64,000 nucleotides of DNA from Amblyomma americanum (Eukaryota > Arthropoda > Arachnida > Ixodida > Ixodidae), in assembly GCF_052857255.1 (NCBI RefSeq), contig NC_135500.1, positions 105,967,048 through 106,031,047 on the forward strand, given 5' to 3'. Positions 42,901 through 54,900 of this stretch are shown here, in pieces. The notes under the pieces are model-generated. The model did no database searches, was not told the origin of the DNA, and saw only the letters and a list, made by a program, of their open reading frames with translations. Each line of letters begins with the position of its first letter. Position 1 is the stretch's first letter. Made by a program: the position numbers and the translations under genes.

Positions 42901-45900
42901 TGATTCAGTTGAATTATTTCTAATGTGCCACTTAGTATCCGTGCCTTTATAAATAAGCACTTTAAGCGCGCATGCATTGCAACATAGAATAAAAATAGCG
43001 TACATATGCGCATAAGCATGAACAATGCACTCTCTTCACAAACACATCCAAAATATTGATCATAAAATCTACAGACAGCTCCAATATTAGAAAGTGTCAA
43101 TTTTGCACCGTAAAAGACGCACCTTCCAAATTTTCACGAGTTTTGACACAAACTGCGCTTATTATGTTAATAAATATCACACAGGTTCGGTCACTAGCAA
43201 AATCTCTTATCCTGCATTATATGGAACTCGAAGCGCAAAGATCAAAAGGCAGGCACATTGCTACCTATATCCTTTAGCTTTCGGTCTTGAGCTGGTTGGT
43301 GAAAAACAAAAAAATATTGTTCTTTTGTCGCGACTTGTAAAAAATGATATGACATTAATGTAGCTGTCATCTTCATATTTATATTGCAAATCTGTAAGAA
43401 GTAGCAATGGCACTGGTACATAACATATCTAGACTGGAAGACCGCCCAGCCTTAAGGATTACTTTCCAGAAACTGCACCGCCGCCGGACGTGCCAGCAAA
43501 GAATAATTCAGAAATGTTCCCAGTCCCAAATACAGTACCTAATAAAACTGGTTCTCTACCTAAAATTACTCCTCTATAAGCACCATAGCGCAGTACTCTG
43601 ACAAGTGCTCTCATATAGGCAGCCTTTCTTTGGGACTCAAACTGCTCTCACTTAGGCAGCGCGTGTTGGCCAGGGCGTTCTCTTGGTGCTTGTCGATCGC
43701 TGCCTGGCTATGAGGGCGACTGACGCTGCTATTTTCTTACCGGCGACCTTTACGCATTAAGGCATGAGGGGAGGAAGATGAGTTTTTCACAACACAAACT
43801 GAACAAGGAAAGGAGGAGCATCAGGCTACGTAGCACACGTTTTGATAATAACTCTTGTATTTTTGTCGCAGCGTTCGCTAAGGACTCTCAGACTCCCTCT
43901 TGGCTTGGTCGCTTTGTTTCTGTTCTTTATAAGCCAGCCACCCTGGCATGTAAATTCGAGTTCGGTTTGTTGAAAACACACACATAAGACGCACTGTGTT
44001 TACGAGTCTTGTATGCCGCATTTTACTGTCTGCTAATCTGATACTAAGTGCCGCTTTTTATGAGATTACCACATCTGCTCACCTGATCGGTGTGTCTAAC
44101 CTTAAATAGCACCACTGCCTCCCGTTGCATCGCTCATGCCTTCGTTAGCATTACACTTACCCTGTTGTGCAACAGCTGAATCCACACTCATGTCCAAACC
44201 GCTAAATGGTCGTGCATAGACAACCTCGCAACTAAAATAGCCGGAAATTAAGAAATTTGCCTACTCACCATGCACATTTGTTTATTATCCAGAGTCGGGC
44301 CGACTATAGTAGCATTTGTCTTCGACAGGCTTGACTGGAAGATCAGGAATTTTCCTAGGAGGCAGCATGGAGACAAATATAGTGAGAATTAAATCCCCAG
44401 GGAATTAGTTCAACAATAAAGCAAATGACTTTCAGATACCAATCTTCAGAGCAAATGAATATGAAAATGATCGATTATCATATTAATATTATTATTCATT
44501 GTGCATGCCGCACGAGTTGCCTGTGTATTATCCTACTGTTAAGCTTCAAACGTTACTCAGTGAAACTGTATTTTTATACCGTAGTTCTTGTCCACTCCTG
44601 TAAAAATCTTAGAAGGGCATTGACAGTATTCCGAAATAAATAAATGAATAAATAAACTGCAACGCGAGCTACACCGCAGAATGGAGGCGGCAGACAGGAA
44701 ATAAAACAAAGACTACTCAGCCCCATCAAATCCCTATAGAATTCACAAAAAGGCTTTTCTTTGAACGCGATAGTGTTAAAGGAGTATAGACGTCGAATTT
44801 TGGTGTCACTTTTTCTTCTTATTTCAAGTAATGCGTAAAAAGTTTCTTTGGATGGGTCAGCCCGTAGTATTCGCCTGCTAGCGCTAAATAGCTTATAATC
44901 GAACTTTTCATTCATGCGTTTCGGTGTCAACAGCTCTGCGAAGTCAAAGTTCTGTACGCATCACCTGACACATTAAAAATACAATATAATCGCTGATTCT
45001 TCATTCGTTATCATTTCAGCTCCTAAGGCAAGATGGCTTTAGGAATGTAGCGAAGTAAAGCGACGAACGAGCGATTATATCGCCCTTTCCTCAAGCCTCG
45101 TTTCGCTTACTCGTATATGCAACTTTGACGCTATAGCCATCGTTCGATTGTTGAAACCGAAACCAAAACAGCCCTAGGTGAAATTTTATTATAAATTATT
45201 ATAAACTGTAAACTACTACATTACGCATCATTGAAAGAAAGAAGTCACGCGCCCAAAAGTTGGGTGTTTTTCTAGAACCCAGTTGAGAATTCAGCGTGGT
45301 AGATGGCGTCGGCGTACCGAGAAACCCTGCATTGGTCAAGAAGGTCGTGATGTAACCATCACGGAACCTCGAGCTGGTAATTAGATTACTCCACAATGAT
45401 CACACAGTACAACAGTGATGACATCACCATGCAATTACTTATCGGTTTACAGGGTCGTGCCGTCATACCACCTCCATTATGCAGAACCTCTGAGTAAAGA
45501 AAAGCAATTGCAGTGAAAAAAAAACGGTTTAGTCGAGACTCCAACCGTTATCCCTCTACCACAGATGGACGTGCTTTCTTTCAGTGCAATATTTCAGAGA
45601 CTTTATGCGGCCACCTCTTAGCAATGCTATCGCATTACATTCTTATGGTAACCAGAATTTATTTTTTTGGTTCGTTTGAAGGGCAGCATTCTAAATTTGA
45701 ATTCGAACACAACGCCTAACGCATGAAAGCTGACAGAGAATCAACACGCGCGCACACTGCGCTGTTAAGAATTTCGAGTTCATTTGGCGTTTTCCTTCCT
45801 CTTTACTCGGCGATATGTCTGTGTCGCCTCTCTCTCTCCTCTTCTGTGTTTCGCGCTGCTTTCAGTCTAAAATTAAGCAATAGCAACCAACTAATATGTC

Positions 45901-48900
45901 TGTACTGTTAAGATCTCGGCATGTGATCGCAAACCGTGATTAGCATTTGTAAACCTCCCAAATCATAATGACCATTCTTACGAAAAACGCGATATCCTTC
46001 GCAATATGTTTCCACATAATAATTCATAATCACAATTCAGCTCTCTTTTACGATTTGTTTTACACAAAATTTAATCCAGAATGCCTTAGGCATCCTTGAT
46101 TAGGATAAAAAGTAAATGTAGGTAACTAAAACTAGAAGCAATAGTGCGGGAATTTATTTTTCTATTTTTATACAGTGCATGAGTGCATAAGTGTTGCAGC
46201 CTGTCTTACAGGGTTACACTATTACTGGCTTTTTTGATTCAGAGATTGGCTGAAGTTTTGCTATGTGCAGCACTGTTAGTACTCTACAGCACAATAGCAC
46301 TTGTGCGGCAGCTCGCCTGCAGACGATACGGTGACATGAACTGCTAAAACTTCCTTTGCAACAGATTAAAGCTGTCATTTCTTAGTGTGGAAAAAACTTG
46401 GTCTAGACAAACAGTGGCAGAGAGACAGTCAATCTAAAACAATTGCACTAATTACTACTGAACACGGAAAGAAGCCACACCCTAGTGCACTTAGTGCACA
46501 TAACTCTCCCTCTAGTCAGGACACTATTGGTGTTCCACGAAATCACCGATTTTTTTCTTAAAATAGTCTGCGGTCACACAATCACATTTGGGTTGCCAGA
46601 GAGAAAAACAAGAAGAAAGCTCAATGCATCTTTAATGGCAACCGAAAAACGGTTTCGTGGGTGCAAGCTAATCGAAGATCACTGATTCTCCAACTGACTG
46701 TCGTAATTAATGCATAAAGACAAAATACTGCTCTGCTTGGAAAGTGAACATCGTTCTATATTTACACAAACAGAGCCTTCTTCGGAAAATTTGGTCACCT
46801 AAGCAATATTCTAAAGGCTTTCTTTCAGTAGCATTCTTCACATTGTGTGTATTTTGTGATACTCGGGCACTCAAAATTCACCGCTTTCCTTAAATCCTTA
46901 GACTGCAAAGCCCTGTCTCATCGTCGCTCGAAAAGTGTAGCAAAAAAGCGAGAACGGAAAGAAATTGTTCGAAACGAGAGTATCTTCCTATGAGAAGCAA
47001 AGAAAATTTAACACAAACTAAGTATACGAACACAAAGAGAGAGAGAGGAAATTAATTTGCACTACACTGCCGAGTCTCAACAACTGATTAATCTTCTACA
47101 GAAATGTTGTCACAGCCGACAGTGAAATACTTAGTAGACCGAATCATGTAAGGAATATTTTCTGACACAAAGAGGCCGTTTGCACGAGTGATTTGCCTCT
47201 TTTATAGATACACGATTTCCATTAAAAGAAAGTAATTTTTGCTTCATATTTTGCAGTTGTGTTTCGTTAATCCCCTCAAGAAGCATCCATACCCTCATGG
47301 GTGCCCGTTGTGTGATCCCGTGTTGGTCCCGCTGAGAGGTACGACGAGGGACTGTTCAGGGACCACGAAGCCCAGTTTCCTTCAGACGGTGCCTCTGGTG
47401 TCCAGTCGCAGAAGGATGTGTCGAAGTTGCAGCCAAGTCGGTGGTCGCCTGAAATTAGGGAAGTTGCAGTACCTCTTAGGTTTCTTAAGCACGCTGAATC
47501 CCTTCTTTCGCTGTATATCAACTACAGTGCATACATATTTAAATTTTTCAAATTTCAAGCATGTAGTTTGCTTCTGCGATGGATATGAAAATTCCATAGA
47601 AACCTGTTATGCTTGCGAACGCCCGCTATGCGAACTGTATTCTGCCTGTTGCCTTGTCAGGACAATTTCTAAGTGGATCACATTTTGTGGCTATGGTTCA
47701 ACCAGCCTATTACATTAGTCGGTATTCTTGAAACCAAAGCAACGATGACTATGCACGAATGCAAAAGAAAAAAATTACTCTCACAGCACCAATAAAGTGT
47801 CACATCGTCAATATTAGGTTACTGGCGATAATAAATAAAAGCCTAAAAGCTTAACTCTGCTACCAAAATTATTCCGGCTATATCCGAAAGCAATTCACGC
47901 CAGTTAAATCACATACAAGGTATTTTAATGGGGGTTCACGGATTACAACTTGATATGTTCGTAACAAATCAAACCGGCCTATAATATATACACCAGCATA
48001 AAGAAAATGGCACGAAACCGTCCTCACCAGACCTAATGTGAGAAGCCGTGGATATGGTCAAATTTAACTGCACAAGGAATGGTATAAAGAAGTGCTTTAT
48101 TTAAGGTGAGTGCAGAAGAAGCGCGTTTAGATAACGGAGCATATTTCTGGCGTGTACAGACGCATACAAAAAAGCTCGCCTTTTTAGCAGTGCGCCTGTG
48201 CCTATTCTAGGTAATTAAGAACGAAGTCGATGACCTCTCAGGCTTGTCAAGTCTCATGCGTTGCTATATAATTGTGACGTCTCTTCGAAAAGAAGACAGT
48301 GACTTCAGGTTCTCACTACTCTGTGGTGTGATGCCTGCGGTGCGCAGAGTAAGCTCCCCAGTGGCGTTGCGAAGAAACTTCAAGATGAAAGGAAAGCAAC
48401 AAAAATACCATGAAAGGAGCACACTCTACACATCAGCCAAATATAAGATGACACGCCTTGCGGAGCAGTTGTTCCAAGCAGAGCTTGAAATATCACCATG
48501 CTTTTTGCAGTAAATATTAGGAACTATGCCAACAAAAATATTGTGTCTGCAGAAGCGTCTGCAGCTAAAAGTTGCATTCCGCGCTTATTTTCTTCTCTCT
48601 ACGCCTCTATTTTAGGTGTCATTAGAAGGACTCAATGAAACATCTTACCGTCTTACCGTCGGCTACTTGTCGTATCTAAAGGCATTTTTGCAAATTATGT
48701 GAAAAAGGCTTCCACAGTGTGCTGCTTGCTCACAAGACATCCTTCCTTCTCGCGCTGCCACTGTTCATCAGCTACTCGGAGACCGCTATACCAACAGCTT
48801 CTTTAAATACATAAGCCACACTTATTCACATGTGATTTTATTTGTGTGGCTACCGTGCATGTACCAGACCAGCGTTGTCGCTAATCTCATTCACACCATT

Positions 48901-51900
48901 GTTTTACCGGCAACAGACATTGACAGGCAGACAAAGATTTGTCTTTGCATGCGTCTCCCACGTGATTTGGGATGCTGGAAACTTCTTAACAGACTGCACG
49001 GATTGAAATGCCTCACTCACCACAGTTCAGCTCGTCGCTGTTGTCACCACAGTCGTCAACGTAGTTGCAGCGATCGTAGGAATTTACGCAGGCGCCATTA
49101 GCACAATGGAAGTTGCTGTCGGGACATTCCTCCTGCTTAGCTGCAGCACCAAACCAGCGAAAGCATTAGTAAATGCACTGAAGAAGCACGCTGCACTTTC
49201 TGTTACTTATTTTAGGATGAAAATATATTTCTATCAACTAATGTAGCAATATTTACTTTCATGTCGCAGCAGCGATTGTGCGCGCTGCTTTGCACCAAGT
49301 CTCGGTGTTACACCGAATGGCTGTTCAGTAAGAGTGGTTTGGTTTATGGGGGTTTAACGTCCCAAAGCGACTCAGGCTATGAGAGACGCCGTAGTGAAGG
49401 GCTCCGGAAATTTCGACCACCTGGGGTTCTTTGACGTGCACTGACATCGCACAGTACACGGGCCTCTAGAATTTCGCCTCCATCGAAATTCGACCGCCGC
49501 GGCCGGGATCGAACCCGCGTCTTTCGGGCCGGCAGCCGAGCGCCTTAGCCACTCAGCCACCACGGCGGCTGTTCAGTAAGAGTGATTCTGAAAAAGTACA
49601 TCACGCCTTAGTATTTTAGAAAAAAAAACTGAACTCAGCAGACTACTATTATATGCGCAATCAATAGTTGTGCTTTACATAGGGTCACAGTTCATCAAGA
49701 ATGTATATCAGGGATGCGTCGAAATAGGCAGAAACAAAATGTTTGCTTTAAATATAGAGCGGCTGGTGCGGGCGATGCGCTAATCTTTTTCCTTGTTTAA
49801 GTATTGAGAGGCGCTTAATGGGACGGGAAGATGCAGGCGCAGAATAATGTGGAGTAACACATCTTACGCCGAAAACACAGAATAAATTTGTCCCTTTATA
49901 GGAGAGAATCGGGAATAGTGCGATTAATTAGACAACGAATCTGCTCAAAATCGTAGTGCAACAGTTGAACGGCGCGAATTTTATGATCTTGTAACCCATC
50001 GAAAAAGTAGTTTGCACACACGATCCTGGGCTGCATAGACTTTAGACGCATACACGAGCATGGGCCGCGTAGACGTTAAACCTGCGGGCTGCTCCGTACA
50101 AGAACAATCTCCACACGCCGCTTACATAGAGCATCGAGCAGCTTACATAGAGCACCAAGCAGGTGGACTTATTGTGCTCCAGAGCCCTGCTGAAGACAAG
50201 GCTGAAAATTCCTGCTCCACTGAACTGCTGCAAAACATTTTAAAGCGTGAATTATCATTAGACTGTCAAATCTCAATTTAGTTGAATTCGCGAATATGAA
50301 CCGTCGGCTACTTTACGTGTATCTAAAGGCATTTTTGCAAATTATGTGAAAAAGGCTTCCACACTGTGCTGCTTGCTCACGTGATATCCTTCATTCTCGC
50401 GCTACGACTGTTCATCCCTATACCAACAGCCTCATTCTTGACTGTGAAACAAACGGCGTGGCGGCGTTTAGCTTCTGCATTGTAAGGCGGCGTCAGTCAG
50501 CAAATATTGATAGTAAGTATCGCTGTCAATACCTGCCTGGACAGGTGAAGATGAAATCAGAACTCGTGCTGTGAAAAAGTGGTCTAAGGCATGAGCAGCT
50601 GGACACGTGGCCAAGTCTGCTCCAGTCCCGAGCCTCAGGGCTGCGGTGGCGGCAGTGCTTACGATTACAGATAAAAATATAATTTTAATGCTATAAGAGT
50701 CAAACGTAGCAGAATTAACGGATGATTGCCGTTTTCCGCACACAAGCGCTCCTTTTTGCGCTCCGCGAGTACGCCTATTTAAATGTGTAATTTGGACAAA
50801 AAAACTGATGTAATGTGAGGTTTATGACATTTTTAGATTTGGAGGCCTTATTGTTTGCAGCCGGTCTGTGCAACGTTTAAGTGAACACAAACAAGCCTTC
50901 CCCGAACATCTTGGCTCTGTACGCCATAAAACCCCTAGAGACAGAAACAATGTAGCTGTCATGTTTAGGCTTTCAGGACATCATTCTGTGCTTTTTTTAC
51001 GCTGAATGTGCAGAAGAATGCAGATATGCTTAAACTTTTAGAATCTCATCCGTGCTATTGCTTGCTGAATATGCAGAATACAATGCCAAAGTATAGTTCA
51101 ATTATTACGTACTCCTGTGAATAAGACAGAAAATTTCAACTTCGTAAATACTCAAATGCACCTATTTCCAGCTGCACAGAACTTCTGCATTCACTAAGTG
51201 ATAGCTTATCTTAATAGCTTACTGCCAGTGCAACGTTTAAGTGAACACAAACAAGCCTTCCCCGAACATCTTGGCTCTGTACGCCATAAAACCCCTAGAG
51301 ACAGAAACAATGTAGCTGTCATGTTTAGGCTTTCAGGACATCATTCTGTGCTTTTTTTACGCTGAATGTGCAGAAGAATGCAGATATGCTTAAACTTTTA
51401 GAATCTCATCCGTGCTATTGCTTGCTGAATATGCAGAATACAATGCCAAAGTATAGTTCAATTATTACGTACTCCTGTGAATAAGACAGAAAATTTCAAC
51501 TTCGTAAATACTCAAATGCACCTATTTCCAGCTGCACAGAACTTCTGCATTCACTAAGTGATAGCTTATCTTAATAGCTTACTGCCAGTAAACACCGCCA
51601 TACGTTAGACTGCTTCTGTTATCGAAGCAGGACAGAAGTTCACCTTTGCTCCTTTACAACAACAGAATACTTACCAGGCAAGCATCCAAGGAGAAGCCCG
51701 ATACCCCCCCCCCCTCCCCCCCCACCCGAAATCACGCTTATCCCCCAGCCCCAGCAGTGTTCTTGTTAGGCATAGGCCCTGCCCCCCCCCCCCCCCCCCG
51801 GGCTTCTTCCTATAAAAATATATCCCCCCCCCCGCCGAAAAAAATTCCTGGCTTCATGCCTGATAGTTACTGACCAAAAGTCCAAAAGTAACGTGTGAAG

Positions 51901-54900
51901 GTCAGAAGGGCACCAGAGATTATCACGTTTTCATCTCAGCCCCACTCACCTGGCAGGGCACATCCGCTGTACAATATGGCGTCCACTGCGAACATAGCTT
52001 TTGATTGCGGATACTGGTTCGTTGAGAAGGAGAACTGAAAGGGGATAACATAATTTAAAACTTATAACCATAATTGTGTAACAGAATTGCTTCAATATAA
52101 TGACCTCTACCTTACCACCTTTTGATCCTACTTCCTAAATTGCCGGCGCTAAAGATGGCACATGTTATGTCTCACACATAGCTCGCATTGAAAAGAAAAC
52201 TGCAGTGGGCGGCGAGATATCGAGCATCGAATCCTAAAAGAACTTTCCGGTGCCTGCTACAATGTCCCTCTGTATTGAGAAGGCAGGGATATTTTCTTTT
52301 CCTCGTGAATTCGTGCTCAAAGATTCTCACCCATCGTTGCATGGAATTGTTCTGAAAAGGGTAAAAGGAATTAGTGAACGTAAAAAGCAAGCGCTTAGGT
52401 TAGCCTTCTTTTTTTACATCTCGATAATACATCGCGATAAGTTTTGTGAATAAAGTATTACTCACAGTGAGTAATTATTCGTGCCATAGATCATTTAATC
52501 AGCTACGACATGCCAGTCTTGTGCTCATGCTCCATTTTTCAGCTCCTTTTGATGCAATGAGGCGACCGCTAGCCCTACAGTGCATCACACGGTGAGAGTG
52601 CCCAGTTTAAAGATAGGGAAGAAAAATGAACAATCCTAAATGTGTGAAAGACGGCGGCACCATAGAATAATGGCGCTGCCTTCTAAGTTCAGCGCCACCT
52701 TATGAAGAATATTGGTATCTTGCCACTTCCAGAGTTGTGATAACCATAGTTATATACGTGACAGTAAAGTCTACTTCTATTACTTCTCTCTATCGAGGAA
52801 AGAGAAAGATCTATCGGAAAGCCGTATGGCTGAAGATAGCACAGCTCTCCTGTACATTTCGCAGTACAGTGCAGCCAGGATCAAGAAGCAGGCATAACTA
52901 TACTGAAAAGGCTCGCACAGTTCCGGAAAAACAGACACCAGAGCACAAAAGTTTTGCAAAAAAATGGTTTTTATTTGCGCTTGCAGCAACAGTTAAAAAA
53001 TGCTTCCAGACAAAGCGACAGAAGTGACATAGAGACGGAAGTGGCAGAAGTGAGGGAAGAAAATGATATATGTAATATGAAATTGTCGAAAGACAACGAA
53101 GAGCCGGTATAATAATTGTACAAGGTTATTTATCAAGTACTTTTTGATATATTATCTACAATGCTTCGAAGAACGATTGTATTTAAGCTGTAAAGGAAAA
53201 TTTAGGCAGGTAAGGTTATTGATAGCTTATGTTTTATTGACCTGGTTTCTCAATGTTCAAAGGTAGTACGACAAGAGGGAATAGTTCAGGACATTGCAGT
53301 TCGGTCGGTTTATTTCGATACGCTAAAGTAAAGGGTGAAAATAAAACTGGTATTAAGGAAACTGGGGAAGAGAGGCGCTCGACCCAAGACTTGCGGATTA
53401 GCGTAGTAACCTGCGAACACGCCTAGGGTCTTCTTCCGAGCATGAAAAAAAAAACTGTAGTAAATACTTTTAGTCGTAGTACCCGAGATCATAATATGAG
53501 AAAGTTTGGAATAAATAAGTCCTTATCACGTACATGAATTGGACCACCACACTATTAGGCTGGATTTGGCCAGTCACCATTCGTTTTAATTCGACAGGAA
53601 CTTTGCAAACTGCCTGTTTGTTTGCGGGTGCCTGCTGTAGCTTTTTTCTCAGTACCGGCAAACTAAGCAGCAAAAGGAAAAATAAATACCCGGGAGAAAA
53701 AGTTAAGCTCAGTCTATGTTCACTATATCTTACCCTGTGCAGTGTTTAACAGTTAGATCTAAAACAGCCGTGAAAGTCAAATGAGTCGCACATCAGGCTA
53801 TATTCCTTATTCAGTACTTGAACAGCTCACTCCCATTGTAGCTTACTCACCTCTAATGGCTTTATTCACATTGACGATGGGTGCGTTCCGGACCTCGGCG
53901 TAAAATGATTTGAGCGCTTCGGCAGGTGCCTAGATGCGTGGTTTTGAGATTGTGCCCGTGTGCGTGCCCGCGTGTGTTTATTTCTTTAGTTTTGCTTTCC
54001 GGTACAAACGTATCTGTTAACTCTGGTGATAAAAGATGTTGCCACTTCCAATCAAGGGCGATTTTTTTTCTTGCATAGGCACAAAACCTTCCGTACTCCA
54101 ACGTCTTAGTTTCGGACGGAAGAAGTAGCATCACAGTGTTTCATTTCACAAACTGACCACCGCGTGTTTGTAATGCGAAAGTATTTCTAGGCTATGTCGG
54201 TGGTTTCGTGTTCGCAAAATGTGTCAGCAGCAGTTATGGCGTTCTCAGAAGAGATAGCAACAATCAAATGGTTATAATCGATAGAGGACGATGTGAAAAT
54301 GATGCGCAAAATTTTGATGTGAATCAGATTATTACTTAATTAATTTGAGCCAAAAATGTCCCATATGTAGAGAATGGTAGTGAATATAGCGAATGGTTGT
54401 GAAAACAAGTAAGTGGGCGGGAACGACCATGGCGCCAAATTTCGAAAAGAATCGTGGTGCCAAATTTCAAAAATTGAAATGTACGATTGAAATGAAAAGA
54501 AGATATAATCAGAGTAGATGTGATTAATTAAGGCAAATGATTACAGCAATTGGGAAAATTGATGAATTAACATCGAGCATCGCAATCAATAGAGGCAATC
54601 AACCAATCGACCACTAATCAATCAGTCGATAAGGCAAAGTGGGGCAAAGAGAATAAAAGAGGGGCAGAGAGGGGCAAAGTGTGTCTTGGAGGCGTCATTG
54701 CTTTCGCTTTCCTCGAGTGGGGGTTGCCGCAGTGATTTCCAAAATTATTTCATTATTTCCTTTGAATTGCCAGAGATACAGCTTTAGAACATGCAACAAA
54801 GTTTCTAACTGAATCGCTACCGCATTCATGACTTCATTAGAAAGCAATGTAACCAGTAATCCCCAATACTTGGCGGAAAAATCAAGAATGCTTGCAGGAT

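Larger units (their letters stand above)
48657..50430. repeat. Dispersed direct repeat pair (48.66 and 50.31 kb)
   Basis: 48657-48800 and 50307-50430 are close copies: GTATCTAAAGGCATTTTTGC, AATTATGTGAAAAAGGCTTC and GTGCTGCTTGCTCAC, then CGCGCT and CTATACCAACAGC. About 1.65 kb apart, with exon 4 and a SINE between them. Confidence 0.75.

Noticed and set aside
43737..43801. Splice-bounded open segment on the minus strand
   Set aside because: Entry and exit phases (1 and 2) conflict with the phase-0 junction of exons 6 and 7.
44145..44205. Strong GTAAGT donor with a short possible micro-exon
   Set aside because: Exons 6 and 7 already join in phase 0, and an insertion here would break the MAM cysteine motif.
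45299..45366. Possible MAM exon with GYITTFL-like peptide on the minus strand
   Set aside because: Its phases do not fit exons 5 and 6, which join directly in phase 1. It also lies just outside the decayed end of MITE copy 3.
47239..47718. 159-codon plus-strand open frame
   Set aside because: It is the antisense shadow of exon 5 plus adjacent intron, with no domain.
53851..53931. Open segment with strong GTGAGT donor on the minus strand
   Set aside because: Exon 2 and exon 3 join in phase 0 without it. Its exit phase is 1 and the peptide shows no MAM or LDLa feature.
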